Assembly: GCA_039995105.1 (NCBI GenBank)
Contig: CP146203.1
Span: 558,001 to 622,000 of the forward strand
Length of the DNA stretch: 64,000 bases
Reading direction: 5' to 3'
DNA from: Jonesiaceae bacterium BS-20
Lineage (GTDB): Bacteria; Actinomycetota; Actinomycetes; Actinomycetales; Cellulomonadaceae
Shown here: piece after piece, positions 27,053 to 36,581 of the stretch
Layout: every line of letters starts with the position of its first letter
Numbering within the stretch: the first letter of the stretch is position 1
The notes under the pieces: generated by a model
Databases searched by the model: none
The model's input: the letters and a program-made list of their open reading frames with translations, nothing else
Told to the model about the DNA's origin: nothing
Position numbers and translations under genes: made by a program

Positions 27053-29458
27053 TCAGGAGGTCTGCCCGGTTGCCTCGACCGGGGCGGCCACGTAAATCTG
27101 CACGCTGAGAGCCTCGAGAGCCACGGCCGACCCTCCGCTGAGCCGGTCCAAGTTGGGGACTTCTTGAGCCCCGTGACTTTCCGATGCCGGTGCGGCTTTC
27201 TCGAGCAGGTCCGGTCCACCCTCGGCCGGCACGGGCAGGTGCGCGAGCAAGAGATTGGCCGGGTTGACCTGGACGTCTTGATACGGGTTTTCCCACTGCG
27301 AATCCCACACGAGCGCCCAGGTACGAACCGAGTTGTCATCCCCGGGCAAAACCACGGTGCAGTCGTCGAGGGTTCCGTTGGCAACCATCAGCACGTGTGC
27401 GTTACCCCGGTGGGTGGTCGCGTTCTTGCGTGAGCGCCTAAACATTTGGAAAATCCGCGTGTTTGGGTCGTGCCACTCATCGTGGGTGATCTTGGACCCC
27501 TGGTCGTTGTACCACGCGAGGTCTGGCTGGTGGTCTTCATCATGAGGCATTGGCTGACCGGAGAAGAAGTCTTCAACGCGCAGCGCCGGGTAGGTGCGGC
27601 GCAGCTCAAGGAGGAACCGGGTGGTCTCATACAGGTCTTGGCGCCACCTGGATCTGTCCCAGGGCAACCAGGAAATATCGTTGTCCTGACAGTACGGATT
27701 GTTGTTGCCGTTTTGGGTCCGGCCAAACTCGTCTCCCGCGCTGAGCATGGGGGTGCCGGCGGACAAGATGAGGGTGGCCAACAGGTTGCGCATGGATCTG
27801 CGGCGCAGGGGAGCGATCACCTGCCACATGTCATCACCCGAGAGGCTCCCCTCAACCCCGTGGTTCCAAGACTTGTTGTCGTTGGTGCCGTCACGGGACT
27901 CTTCCCCGTTGGCCTCGTTATGCTTGTGGTTATACGCCACCAGGTCATGCAGGGTGAACCCATCGTGGGCGGTGACAAAGTTGATCGAGGCAACCGGTCC
28001 CCGCATCAGGGGAGGATCGGAGTGCCCAAAAAGGTCGACGCTTCCGGACAACCGGGTAGCCAACTCCCTAATGCCGGAACCGGAGCGACCATGGGAAGCT
28101 GCTGCGGCATCGGAAAGCCAAAAATCGCGCACAGAGTTGCGGTACCGGTCATTCCATTCCGAGAACGGCGCTGGGAAGCGCCCGGTTTGCCAACCGCCGG
28201 GCCCCACGTCCCAGGGCTCGGCAATGAGCTTGGCCTGGTTAATAACCGGGTCAGTCTGCAACGCCATCAGGAACGGGTGCTCGGGGGTGAAACCTTCCGA
28301 GTCACGGCCCAGCGTCACGGCGAGGTCAAAGCGGAAACCGTCAACCCCAATGTCCTGGACCCAGTACCGCAGGGAATCAAGAGCCATCTGAATCACCCGA
28401 GGGTGCCTAAAGTCAAGGGTGTTGCCGCATCCGGTGACATCCCCAAAGTTTGCCGGGCTGGCCCCGTCGTGCATGTAATAGCCCAAATTATCCAGGCCGC
28501 GCCAGCTCAGCTGGGGGCCGTCATTGCCACCCTCACACGTGTGGTTATAGACAACGTCCAAGATGACTTCGATCCCGGCCTCATGCAACAGCTGAACCAT
28601 GCCGCGGACCTCATCGACCACGGCACCCGGGCCGGCTGCCTGGGCGCTCGCGGTAGCGTACGCCTCATGGGGCGCAAAGAATCCTAGGGTGTTGTAACCC
28701 CAGTAGTTGGTGAGCCCTTTTTCAGCCAAGTGCGGCTCGGAAACGAATGCGTGGATGGGCAGCAACTCAAGGGTGGTGATCCCCAAATCCTTAAGGTGCG
28801 CGATGGTCGCCGGGTGGGCAGCCCCCGCATAGGTGCCGCGCAGATGCTCGGGCACCTCCATTAAGTTCTTGGTCAGTCCCTTGACGTGCGCCTCGTAGAT
28901 GACGGTGTCCCGCCACGGCACGTGCGGGCGGCTCGCTACCGGTTGCGGGCGCGGACCCACCACGCGGGAGTGCGGCACAAACGGCATGGAGTCGCGGGAG
29001 TCGGCCGGACCGTACATGTCCACGGGTGGCAGCGGTGCGTCGCCTTCCTTGGGATCCGGGGCGAACAATGTGTCCCCGGGCCGGGCGTACCCGTAAATCT
29101 GGGGTACGTAAGACAGTTCACCACTGATGCCGCGCGCGTAAGGGTCAACCAGGAGCTTTGTTGGATTGTGCCGCAGCCCGCGGCGCGGCTCCCACTCGCC
29201 CATGATTCGAAACCCGTAACGCTGGCCCTCTTCGATGTTCGGAACAAAGTCGTGCCAAACCCCGTAGGTGTGGTTGGAGAGCGTAACGCGACGCTCTTTG
29301 TAGGTGACCGGCTCAGATCCCGGAACCTCGTCAAGCAGGCAGAACTCAACTCCCGTGGCTTGGGAAGCAAAGACAGCGACTTGGACTCCGCCCGGAACAA
29401 CGTGCACGCCGAGGGGTGGGATTGGGGCATGAGAGGAACCATTGGTGAAGAAAGCCAT
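27053..29458 (-). CDS. glgX: Glycogen debranching enzyme GlgX
   Basis: 801-residue GH13_11 isoamylase-type enzyme that hydrolyses alpha-1,6 branches of glycogen limit dextrins. A CBM48 occupies about residues 10-130 (PLGVHVVPGGVQVAVFAS, YGFRIMGEW), followed by the barrel with VVYNHTCEGG, the nucleophile Asp378 in GFRFDLAV, Glu414 in LIAEPWDVGPG and the third acid in VTAHDGFTLHDLV, then a C-terminal beta domain. I take the start at ATG 29458 (MAFFTNGSS), just before the conserved part; a frame extends up to 29506 with no better ribosome site. It is separated from glgE by a probable terminator, so it may be transcribed on its own, divergently from etfB. It supplies the degradative arm of the local alpha-glucan cycle. 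Confidence 0.96.
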   Translation of the reverse strand: MAFFTNGSSHAPIPPLGVHVVPGGVQVAVFASQATGVEFCLLDEVPGSEPVTYKERRVTLSNHTYGVWHDFVPNIEEGQRYGFRIMGEWEPRRGLRHNPTKLLVDPYARGISGELSYVPQIYGYARPGDTLFAPDPKEGDAPLPPVDMYGPADSRDSMPFVPHSRVVGPRPQPVASRPHVPWRDTVIYEAHVKGLTKNLMEVPEHLRGTYAGAAHPATIAHLKDLGITTLELLPIHAFVSEPHLAEKGLTNYWGYNTLGFFAPHEAYATASAQAAGPGAVVDEVRGMVQLLHEAGIEVILDVVYNHTCEGGNDGPQLSWRGLDNLGYYMHDGASPANFGDVTGCGNTLDFRHPRVIQMALDSLRYWVQDIGVDGFRFDLAVTLGRDSEGFTPEHPFLMALQTDPVINQAKLIAEPWDVGPGGWQTGRFPAPFSEWNDRYRNSVRDFWLSDAAAASHGRSGSGIRELATRLSGSVDLFGHSDPPLMRGPVASINFVTAHDGFTLHDLVAYNHKHNEANGEESRDGTNDNKSWNHGVEGSLSGDDMWQVIAPLRRRSMRNLLATLILSAGTPMLSAGDEFGRTQNGNNNPYCQDNDISWLPWDRSRWRQDLYETTRFLLELRRTYPALRVEDFFSGQPMPHDEDHQPDLAWYNDQGSKITHDEWHDPNTRIFQMFRRSRKNATTHRGNAHVLMVANGTLDDCTVVLPGDDNSVRTWALVWDSQWENPYQDVQVNPANLLLAHLPVPAEGGPDLLEKAAPASESHGAQEVPNLDRLSGGSAVALEALSVQIYVAAPVEATGQTS

Positions 29459-29623
29459 ACGAGTATTGTTGCAAGAATTTTGGCTAAGCGTTTGTCTAGC
29501 GGCCATTTAGGCCGAGTTTGCGTAAAAACACGGCCAGTGCCACGGACATTTTGCCCAAGTGCCGGGTGAAATCACGGTACCCTTAAGACAAACAGTATTG
29601 GTTCAAAGAAAGAGTTGCCTGCA

Positions 29624-30430
29624 ATGAGGATCGTGGTTCCCGTAAAGCACGTCCCCGATATTCATTCCGTTCGAACTTTTACGCCGGAAGGGCGCATTAC
29701 CCGCTCCGCCGAAGACGGCACCCTCAATGAATTAGATGAGAATGCTATTGAGACGGCCCTGCAAATTATTGAGGCCCTCGGTGCTGACCAGCGCGAGGCC
29801 CATGAAGTAATCGCACTAACAATTGGGCCGGACGTTGCCGATGGCGCAATCCGTAAGGCATTTCAGCTTGGGGTAGACACCGGGATTCGGGTAACTGACC
29901 CGGCTCTGGTGGGATCCGATGTGTTTGGAACCGCAACTGCAATCACGGCGGCGATTCGGCGCATCGAACAAGACGGCCCCATTGACCTGGTTATTACCGG
30001 GATGGCCGCGCTCGATGGTTTGGGATCGGTGATTCCAGCCCTGTTGGCCGCCCAACTGCAGCTGCCACAGGTGACCTTGGCAACCAAGCTGACCGTGGAT
30101 AACGGTGTTATTGAGGCCACCCGCGAGTTGGACGGGGTGACCGAGGTTGTTGCCGCGTCCCTACCGGCGGTTGTGAGCGTCACCGACCACATCAATACCC
30201 CGCGTTACCCAAACTTTAAACTCATCATGGCCGCGCGCACCAAAGAAATTACTGCGTGGGACCTGACCGATCTTGGTATTGACGCACACGTTGTTGGTGA
30301 CACCGGGGCCCGCACCCACGTGACCAAGAGCGTGGAACGCCCGCCGCGCCAGCTCACCGAGTTAGTCACGGATAAGGGCCAGGGCGGCCTTGCCTTAGCC
30401 CAGTACCTCATTGATAACGACCTAGTCTGA
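29624..30430 (+). CDS. etfB: Electron transfer flavoprotein beta subunit
   Basis: 268-residue EtfB (FixA). It starts MRIVVPVKHVPD, has the AMP-binding and adjacent loop region (GMAALDGLGSVIPALLAAQL at about 130-149) and the signature VTDHINTPRYPNFKLIMAARTK at about 187. With EtfA it carries electrons from acyl-CoA dehydrogenases to the quinone pool. ATG 29624 is chosen, nine bases after AAAGAAAGAG; a TTG at 29615 is in frame. The gene leads an etfB-etfA operon divergent from glgX. The same etfB-etfA-iscS-mnmA order occurs in Mycobacterium (Rv3029c-Rv3028c-Rv3025c-Rv3024c), a useful marker of an actinobacterial core locus. Confidence 0.96.
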   Translation: MRIVVPVKHVPDIHSVRTFTPEGRITRSAEDGTLNELDENAIETALQIIEALGADQREAHEVIALTIGPDVADGAIRKAFQLGVDTGIRVTDPALVGSDVFGTATAITAAIRRIEQDGPIDLVITGMAALDGLGSVIPALLAAQLQLPQVTLATKLTVDNGVIEATRELDGVTEVVAASLPAVVSVTDHINTPRYPNFKLIMAARTKEITAWDLTDLGIDAHVVGDTGARTHVTKSVERPPRQLTELVTDKGQGGLALAQYLIDNDLV

Positions 30431-30450
30431 GCGTGGGGGAGTTAGACACC

Positions 30451-31467
30451 ATGGAGCAAGACAACTTGAACACTGATGCCGCAAATAATGTGGTGGTGCT
30501 GATTGATACCCCAATGCCGGCGTTGCGCTCGGCCGCGGCGGAGCTGTTGACCTTAGCCAACCAGATTGGCACCCCTGTTGCGGTCGCCCTTGAGCCGTTG
30601 CCCGCCGAGGTTGTCACCGAGTTGGGACAGTACGGTGTTGAGCGCGTACTCATTGCCAACGTGACCACCGATGCCAGCCCATACCTGACACCGGTTGCCG
30701 CGGAGGCACTTTCCGTCGCTGTGCGCCGGACCAACGCGCGCGCGGTATTGGCCGCACCAACGTTCCAGAACAAGGAACTGACGGCCCGCTTGGCCTATGA
30801 GCTCGACGCAGGTCTGGTCGTTGACACCGTCACGGTAGGCCTGGAAAACGGTAACTTCATTGGGTACAAGCGAGTATTTGCCGGCGCCTGGGACGTGAGT
30901 TGCGAGGTGGTTACCCCAATCGCGGTTGCCACCGTGCGCGCCAACGCAGTGGTCCCGGTAAAGCCGGAGCACGCTGCTGCAACGACCGTTGTAGAGAGCT
31001 TTGACGTTACCCCTTCAGACCTTGCCTCAAGCGTGGTCATGGTCTCCCGTACGGAACACCCGCCCATCGCGGGCGCTGCCGGACGGCCAAAGCTGGCGGA
31101 GGCCGCGCACGTGGTGGCCGGTGGCCGCGGCACCGAGGGTGACTTCAGCGCAGTTGAAGAACTTGCCGATGCCCTTGGTGGCGCAATCGGGGCAACCCGG
31201 GACGCCGTTGACGAGGGCTGGATTGAGCACGACGCCCAGATTGGTCAGACCGGGGTTACCGTGGCGCCGCGCGTCTACATCGGTGCCGGTATTTCCGGTG
31301 CGCCGCACCACCGCGGTGGCATGCAGGCATCGGGAGTGATCGTTGCGGTGAACTCGGACCCGGATGCGCCAATCTTTGAGATCTGTGACTTTGCCGTGAT
31401 CGGGGAACTGGCCGATGTGCTACCTCAGGCCGCCGAGGCGATCCGGGAATACAAGGCTTCGCTCTAG
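30451..31467 (+). CDS. etfA: Electron transfer flavoprotein alpha subunit
   Basis: 338-residue EtfA (FixB). The N-terminal Rossmann-like half is variable; the C-terminal half is the FAD domain, with VAGGRGTEGDFSAVEELADAL near 225, GQTGVTVAPRVYIGAGISGA near 270-290 and INSDPDAPIFE-like VNSDPDAPIFEICDFAVIGE near 305. It holds the FAD and pairs with EtfB. I start at ATG 30451, ten bases after the purine-rich GGGGGAG; a GTG at 30433 is in frame but would place that site within the gene. Spacing to etfB is 20 bases. A large hairpin follows and separates it from the converging acyl-CoA dehydrogenase-like gene, a plausible electron donor to this flavoprotein. Confidence 0.96.
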   Translation: MEQDNLNTDAANNVVVLIDTPMPALRSAAAELLTLANQIGTPVAVALEPLPAEVVTELGQYGVERVLIANVTTDASPYLTPVAAEALSVAVRRTNARAVLAAPTFQNKELTARLAYELDAGLVVDTVTVGLENGNFIGYKRVFAGAWDVSCEVVTPIAVATVRANAVVPVKPEHAAATTVVESFDVTPSDLASSVVMVSRTEHPPIAGAAGRPKLAEAAHVVAGGRGTEGDFSAVEELADALGGAIGATRDAVDEGWIEHDAQIGQTGVTVAPRVYIGAGISGAPHHRGGMQASGVIVAVNSDPDAPIFEICDFAVIGELADVLPQAAEAIREYKASL

Positions 31468-31484
31468 GCCTGTCCAAGATTGGG

Positions 31485-31527
31485 CCTAGCCGCCCTGCTC
31501 GATTTCCATACCTAGCCGCCCTGCTCG
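31485..31527. repeat. Pair of 17-bp direct repeats after etfA
   Basis: CCTAGCCGCCCTGCTCG occurs at 31485-31501 and again at 31511-31527, a period of 26 bases, just past the etfA stop and before the terminator hairpin. No open frame; origin unknown. Confidence 0.8.
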
Positions 31528-31599
31528 TCGAGATTGGCGGATCACACCCGAGGTTGGTAGAAGAAACTACCTACCTCGGGTGCGTTTAACCAATCTCGA
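31528..31599. terminator. Two-tier bidirectional terminator hairpin
   Basis: Inner stem CACCCGAGGTTGGTAG (31545-31560) pairs with 31567-31582 with one mismatch, loop AAGAAA. An outer stem TCGAGATTGG (31528-31537) pairs perfectly with CCAATCTCGA (31590-31599). The structure lies between convergent etfA and the acyl-CoA dehydrogenase-like gene. No long U-run is present. Confidence 0.65.
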
Positions 31600-31619
31600 C
31601 TGGGTGGGATTCGACGGTC

Positions 31620-32783
31620 TCAGTTCTTGGTTGGTGGCCAGGGCACTACCGGACCCAGTAGCGCGTTGGCCCATGAACTGTGCACCGACTCGTCGTCGGA
31701 CGGGTGGAAGATTCCGGCCAAGACATCGCGGTAGAGCCGGGAAATCTCCGAGCGGTTGTAATACGACGAGCCGCCAGAAACCCGCACCGCCTTGTCTACG
31801 GTGTCCTTAGCTACCTCGGTAGCGCGAGTCTTCACGGCGGAAAGCTGCGGCATCCACAGATCGCCGCGGTCCACCTGATTATCAACGTCCTGGGCAATGA
31901 GTTTGATCTGCGGGTAGATGCCGTCGAGCGCAATTGCAGCATCGGCAAGACGCCAGCGGATTGCCGGATCGTTTGCATACGGCGCACCCGCATTGGCCTT
32001 GGACGTGCGCTTGTGCACCGTGGCAACCGCAACATCGAGGGCACGTTGCGCAATACCGGTGTAAACCGCGGCAAGCAGAATCTCAAAGTTGGCAAAGATC
32101 CCAAAGATGAACGGGTCCGTAGACATGCCGGGCGCAATGTTGCGAACAATGCGGTTGACCGGAGCGGGAGCCTCGGTCAATACCGTGGTGCAGGACTGCG
32201 AGGCCCGCATGCCCATGGTGTCCCAGTCGTCCTTGATTTGGACCCCGCCACCGTCACGCGTGATGAAACCCCAAATGGAACGCGGATCATCCGGGTCGGT
32301 GTTGTCCTGGCCAAACGTTCCCAGCCGGGTCCAACCGGGGGAGTTTGACGTAAAAATCTTGGTGCCGGTGAACGTGTAGCTGCCATCGCCCTGGGGCGCG
32401 GCAACCGAGTTGGAACCAAACAGGACCAGATCGTTGCCGGCCTCGGAGACACCAAAGGCAAACACCTCGCCATTCATTGCCTCTTCAAACATGAAGTCAC
32501 AGGACGAGTCACCGCGGTCATGAACCGTCTTAGCGACGCCCAGCCACACGTGGTGCATGTTGATTGCCAGGGCGGTTGACGGAGCAGCGCCGGCCAGCCG
32601 CATCTGCTCCCGGGTCAGCTCCTCGAGGGTGAGCCCCGGGCCACCTAATTCTTTGGGCACCAGGGCCGTCAGGTAACCCGCCGCCTTGAGGTCACTCAAG
32701 TCCTGGGTGAAGAAGGAGTTCTCGCGGTCGTGCTCGGCGGCCCGGCTGCGGATGGTGGACAGAAGTTCTTCCGTCAAAATCAT
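31620..32783 (-). CDS. Acyl-CoA dehydrogenase family flavoprotein
   Basis: 387-residue member of the acyl-CoA dehydrogenase superfamily. The N-terminal helical domain (1-115), the middle beta domain with the FAD-contact GTKIFTSNSPGW (about 138-149) and WGFITRDGGGVQIKDDW, and a C-terminal helical domain are present. The C-terminal part (VSGGSSYYNRSEISRLYRDVLAGIFHPSDDE) resembles the Acyl-CoA_dh_2 branch, shared with flavin-dependent monooxygenases such as DszC/HsaA, and the usual catalytic Glu position (as in YEGT) is not obvious. So it may be a dehydrogenase using the adjacent EtfBA, or a reductase-dependent monooxygenase. ATG 32783 has AAGGTGGG upstream. It is monocistronic and divergent from iscS. 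Confidence 0.83.
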   Translation of the reverse strand: MILTEELLSTIRSRAAEHDRENSFFTQDLSDLKAAGYLTALVPKELGGPGLTLEELTREQMRLAGAAPSTALAINMHHVWLGVAKTVHDRGDSSCDFMFEEAMNGEVFAFGVSEAGNDLVLFGSNSVAAPQGDGSYTFTGTKIFTSNSPGWTRLGTFGQDNTDPDDPRSIWGFITRDGGGVQIKDDWDTMGMRASQSCTTVLTEAPAPVNRIVRNIAPGMSTDPFIFGIFANFEILLAAVYTGIAQRALDVAVATVHKRTSKANAGAPYANDPAIRWRLADAAIALDGIYPQIKLIAQDVDNQVDRGDLWMPQLSAVKTRATEVAKDTVDKAVRVSGGSSYYNRSEISRLYRDVLAGIFHPSDDESVHSSWANALLGPVVPWPPTKN

Positions 32784-32950
32784 GGCTGTAAACCCACCTT
32801 TTGGATGTTGGTGTTTGGTTGCCTAAAAGCCTAGTGGGTTGTCACGGGTTTTGGGCGGAGCCGCAGATTGCTGGACAGGCACGTTGGGGGAGCCGGAAGA
32901 CGCGCACGGGTAAAGAGGTGGGACTCACGTGGGGTTGAGGTTGGTCTCAC

Positions 32951-34192
32951 ATGGATTTGGCGGATATTGACCGTAAACTAGGTTGCGTGAACCTTTCAGC
33001 CACCGCGTATCTTGATCACGCAGCCACCACCCCCATGTTGCCGGACGCCATTAGTGCTGCGGCCGCGCAGATGGCAATTGTTGGTAACCCCTCCTCGTTG
33101 CACGGGGCGGGACGGGCCGCGCGGCGCGTAGTTGAGGAATCTCGGGAGCAGATTGGCAAGTTGCTAGATTGCCGCCCGTCCGAGGTCGTGTTCACCGGTG
33201 GGGGCACCGAGGCGAATAACCTTGCTATTAAGGGCCTGTTTTGGGCCCGTCGCAATGATGCGCCGCAGCGTCGTCGCATTCTGATTTCCTCGGTTGAGCA
33301 CCATGCGGTGTTGGACCCGGCATTTTGGATGGCCGAGCATGCGGGCGCCGAGATTGTGCTGCTTGGCGTTGACGCGGACGGCATGGTTGACGTCGCCGCG
33401 CTCAAGCAGGAGCTCGCCGCAAACGGTGATGAGGTTGCCCTGATCTCGATCATGTGGGCAAATAACGAGGTTGGCACCATCCAGCCCATCGAACAGATCG
33501 TTGCGGCCGCACGGGCATATGACATTCCCGTGCACAGCGACGCGGTTCAGGCCGTGGGCCACATTTCGGTCAGCTTTACGCAAAGCGGTCTCGATGCCAT
33601 GACGGTTTCCGCCCACAAGCTTGGCGGCCCAGTTGGCGTGGGAGCGCTCATTGCAAAGCGGGGTTTGAACCTGACGCCCGTGCTCCACGGCGGTGGGCAG
33701 GAACGTTCGATCCGCTCGGGCACGCTGGATACCGTTGGGATCCGGTCTTTCGCGGTGGCACTAAAGCAAACGTTGGCGGGGCTTGACGCGGAAACCGCGC
33801 GCCTAACAGCGCTGCGCAATGACCTGGTCACCCGGGTCCTAGAAATCTGTGACACGGCAACGCTGCGCGGACCGGGGATCGACAGTGATCACCGGCTGCC
33901 TGCAAACGCGCACTTCACCTTTGCCAACTGCGAGGGTGACTCGCTCATTTATTTACTTGACTCACACGGTGTCCAGGCCTCGACGGGCTCGGCCTGCCAA
34001 GCCGGGGTACCCCAGCCGTCGCACGTTCTGCTTGCGATGGGACTTGAGGAAACCGTGGCGCGCGGCGCCCTACGGTTTACCCTTGGGAACACAACGAGTG
34101 CGTCCGATGTTGAGTTATTGCTAGAAGTTTTACCCACCGTGGTGCAGCGGGCTAGCGCGGCCGGTTTAGCCGCAACAGGAATTATTAACTAG
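32951..34192 (+). CDS. iscS: Cysteine desulfurase (IscS/NifS family)
   Basis: 413-residue PLP enzyme that converts cysteine to alanine and an enzyme-bound persulfide. Motifs: [10 protein letters not shown] (about 19-28), the SSVEHHAV His region, the PLP lysine Lys223 in SAHKLGGP, and the persulfide Cys349 in STGSACQAG, a short-loop arrangement typical of IscS-type group I enzymes. The start is taken at ATG 32951 with GAGG ten bases upstream; a GTG at 32987 is also possible because homologues begin near AYLDHAA. It lies 29 bases before mnmA, so the persulfide is probably destined for tRNA 2-thiouridine synthesis, as well as other sulfur acceptors. This pairing is conserved in Mycobacterium. 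Confidence 0.95.
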   Translation: MDLADIDRKLGCVNLSATAYLDHAATTPMLPDAISAAAAQMAIVGNPSSLHGAGRAARRVVEESREQIGKLLDCRPSEVVFTGGGTEANNLAIKGLFWARRNDAPQRRRILISSVEHHAVLDPAFWMAEHAGAEIVLLGVDADGMVDVAALKQELAANGDEVALISIMWANNEVGTIQPIEQIVAAARAYDIPVHSDAVQAVGHISVSFTQSGLDAMTVSAHKLGGPVGVGALIAKRGLNLTPVLHGGGQERSIRSGTLDTVGIRSFAVALKQTLAGLDAETARLTALRNDLVTRVLEICDTATLRGPGIDSDHRLPANAHFTFANCEGDSLIYLLDSHGVQASTGSACQAGVPQPSHVLLAMGLEETVARGALRFTLGNTTSASDVELLLEVLPTVVQRASAAGLAATGIIN

Positions 34193-34221
34193 CCGCGCTC
34201 GCGGTTTGTAAGGGAGGAAAC

Positions 34222-35535
34222 ATGCGGGTTCTTGCCGCAATGTCCGGGGGAGTCGATTCCGCGGTTGCAGCAGCTTTGGCCGTTGAGGCCGGGCATGACG
34301 TCGTTGGCGTGCACATGGCGCTGTCGCGTAACCGGAACCAGTTCCGCACCGGCTCACGCGGGTGCTGCTCAATTGAGGACGCTTCCGATGCCCAACGTGC
34401 GGCAGACATTTTAGGGATCCCGTATTACGTGTGGGACCTTTCCGAGAAGTTTGAAGAGACCGTGGTTGCGGACTTTATCTCGGAGTATGAGGCCGGGCGT
34501 ACGCCCAACCCGTGCGTGCGCTGCAACGAGCACATCAAATTTGAGGCGTTGCTAGATAAGGCCGTGGCATTGGGCTTTGATGCCGTGGCAACCGGGCACT
34601 ATGCCCAAACGTTTGAGCGTGAGTACACCGCGCCAGACGGGCAGGTCCACACCCTTAAGGAACTGCACCGCTCACCCAACGACGCCAAGGATCAGTCCTA
34701 CGTCCTGGCCGTGATGGGACCGCAGCGCCTTGCAAAAGCGTTCTTCCCACTCGGCCACTACGCCACCAAAGATGAGGTGCGAGCCGAGGCTGACCGCCGT
34801 GGTCTGAGCGTCTCAAACAAGCCGGATTCCTATGACATTTGCTTCGTAGCCGACGGTGACACCAAGGGGTTCTTGAAGGAGCGCCTTGGAACCGTGCCGG
34901 GGGACATTGTTGACGTTGATGGCAACAAACTGGGCGACCACGAGGGGGCGTACTCCTACACGGTTGGTCAGCGTAAGGGGCTAGCCATTGGCACCCCGGC
35001 GGATGACGGCAAGCCACGCTACGTTTTGGACGTCAACCCCAAGGACAACGTGGTTGTTGTGGGGCCGGCCGAGTTGTTGACCGTGAACCGCATCTTTGGT
35101 CACAAGGCCGTCTGGTTCGCTGATGATGTCTTGGCCCAGGCAAACCTAGGAGCAGATGGCACCGACTGGTTTGACGTTGATATTCAGGTGCGTGCCCACG
35201 GTGTTCCCGTTGCGGGACGTGCCCGTGCGGTGGCCCTTGAGCGTGCCGAGTCCATGCTGGGGCAGGGCCGGGAACACCTGGCGCAGGAGTGCACTCTCGA
35301 TGGTGCAGCCGATCCCAAGGACAGCAACCGGGGTCTGCTGGAAGTTGAGTTGACCGCGGGAACCATGAGAGGCATCGCCCCTGGGCAGTCCCTCGTGGTG
35401 TACCAGGGCACCCGGGTACTGGGGCAGGCCACCGTGGTGGCCTCGGACCGCCGGGCAACCATGGTCACCGAGCACAATGGAGCCAGCCAAGGTTTGTCAC
35501 TCGGGCTAAGCAAATCTCTGTCCCACCAGGCATGA
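34222..35535 (+). CDS. mnmA: tRNA-specific 2-thiouridylase MnmA
   Basis: 437-residue enzyme (MnmA/TrmU) that thiolates uridine-34 of tRNA-Lys, Glu and Gln with sulfur from IscS and ATP. The PP-loop SGGVDS occurs at residues 9-14. The catalytic pair is Cys98 in NPCVRCN and Cys207 in YDICFVAD, and the TGHYA motif lies between them. The protein is longer than the usual 360 residues because of several loops in the C-terminal beta-barrel part and a tail of about 30 residues. A strong AGGGAGG site at 34211-34217 precedes the ATG. The next gene starts within the stop codon (ATGA), so it is coupled. Function is secure. Confidence 0.96.
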   Translation: MRVLAAMSGGVDSAVAAALAVEAGHDVVGVHMALSRNRNQFRTGSRGCCSIEDASDAQRAADILGIPYYVWDLSEKFEETVVADFISEYEAGRTPNPCVRCNEHIKFEALLDKAVALGFDAVATGHYAQTFEREYTAPDGQVHTLKELHRSPNDAKDQSYVLAVMGPQRLAKAFFPLGHYATKDEVRAEADRRGLSVSNKPDSYDICFVADGDTKGFLKERLGTVPGDIVDVDGNKLGDHEGAYSYTVGQRKGLAIGTPADDGKPRYVLDVNPKDNVVVVGPAELLTVNRIFGHKAVWFADDVLAQANLGADGTDWFDVDIQVRAHGVPVAGRARAVALERAESMLGQGREHLAQECTLDGAADPKDSNRGLLEVELTAGTMRGIAPGQSLVVYQGTRVLGQATVVASDRRATMVTEHNGASQGLSLGLSKSLSHQA

Positions 35536-36569
35536 CGGGTGTAGCTGGCCAGGCTATTTGGCCTGGTCACAACCCTTTGGCCGCGCAGTTGCAAGCGCTC
35601 GATGGGCTTGGCGACCCACCATTTGGGGTCACCGCGTACCCAAGTTTTGTGCAGCTTCCGGGCCGCGGCCCGGGGGCGGACCTCCTTGGCCGGACCCTAG
35701 CCCTGCTCGAAGGCATGCCAACCGAGTTGGGTTTGCATGGCTGGAAAATGGCCCAGCACAGGGGAATCGATCTTGAGCGGGAGCAAACGTTTTTGGCCCA
35801 AGACCTTGAGGCAATCAGTATTGCCGGAGCGGGGTATTCGGGAGAGCTTACCCTCGGGCTGATCGGGCCGTGGACGCTTGCGGCGACCCTGTACCTCAAT
35901 ACCGGTGACCGGATCTTGACGGACCCGGGCGCGGTGCGCGAGCTGAGCCAGGCGCTCAGCGACGCCGCCCAAACCCACATTGCCCAGGTGCACGAGCGCG
36001 TGCCCGGAGCAACACTCACCGTGCAATTTGATGAGACCCTCATTGGGCAAGTTGCCGCCGGCGTCATTCCAACATTTTCCGGCTACTCCCGGATCAGGTC
36101 CGTAACCGGGATCACGCTCGTAGAGCGGTTGAAACCGGTAATTGCCGCATCTAAGGCTGCCGGCGCACAAACGGTTGTCCACGTTGGTCAGGCATTCAGC
36201 GGGATTGCCCCGGTGGTGCACGCCAAGGCGGATAGCTTTGGTATGGACTTTGTTCCCGGAGCCTCTTGGAATGAGCCCGGTTGGGAACTCATTGCGCGCG
36301 CACTCGAGAAAGACATGGGACTGTGGGCAAACTTGCCGGCGCCGGTGTTTTCTCGGTGCAGCGGTCCCGATCTGAAGCAGCTCATTGACCTGGTCATGGT
36401 GGGTTGGTCGCGGATTGGGATTGCGGACAAAGACCTGAACAAACTGATTGTCGCCCAATCAAAGGCTGGGGCCCGCCAGGCCTTCCAAGGTGGCGAAGAC
36501 GCGATTTCCGGTAGCACCGAAACATTGATGAAGGTGGCTGAACACCTAGCCGAAAGGGCCGCGCAGTAA
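35532..36569 (+). CDS. MetE-C-like (cobalamin-independent methionine synthase family) protein
   Basis: 345-residue protein with the UROD/MetE (beta/alpha)8 barrel fold. It corresponds in position and style to the Mycobacterium protein between TrmU and LigA (Rv3015c). Recognisable barrel strands are [35 protein letters not shown] and [12 protein letters not shown]. The zinc site of true MetE (His-x-Cys plus Glu and Cys) is incomplete: the VHVGQ strand has one His, and a lone Cys is seen at FSRCSGPD. It lacks the N-terminal half of full MetE. A role in methyl or sulfur transfer to a tRNA or small molecule is conceivable given its translational coupling to mnmA, but the activity is unknown. Confidence 0.78.
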   Translation: MTGVAGQAIWPGHNPLAAQLQALDGLGDPPFGVTAYPSFVQLPGRGPGADLLGRTLALLEGMPTELGLHGWKMAQHRGIDLEREQTFLAQDLEAISIAGAGYSGELTLGLIGPWTLAATLYLNTGDRILTDPGAVRELSQALSDAAQTHIAQVHERVPGATLTVQFDETLIGQVAAGVIPTFSGYSRIRSVTGITLVERLKPVIAASKAAGAQTVVHVGQAFSGIAPVVHAKADSFGMDFVPGASWNEPGWELIARALEKDMGLWANLPAPVFSRCSGPDLKQLIDLVMVGWSRIGIADKDLNKLIVAQSKAGARQAFQGGEDAISGSTETLMKVAEHLAERAAQ

Positions 36570-36581
36570 GTAGCGCATGAC

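Noticed and set aside
27446-28687. Long open frame (about 413 codons) antisense to glgX
   Set aside because: It lies wholly inside glgX, has no family resemblance and arises from third-position GC bias. The same holds for the antisense frames across the Scy-like, treS and glgE genes.
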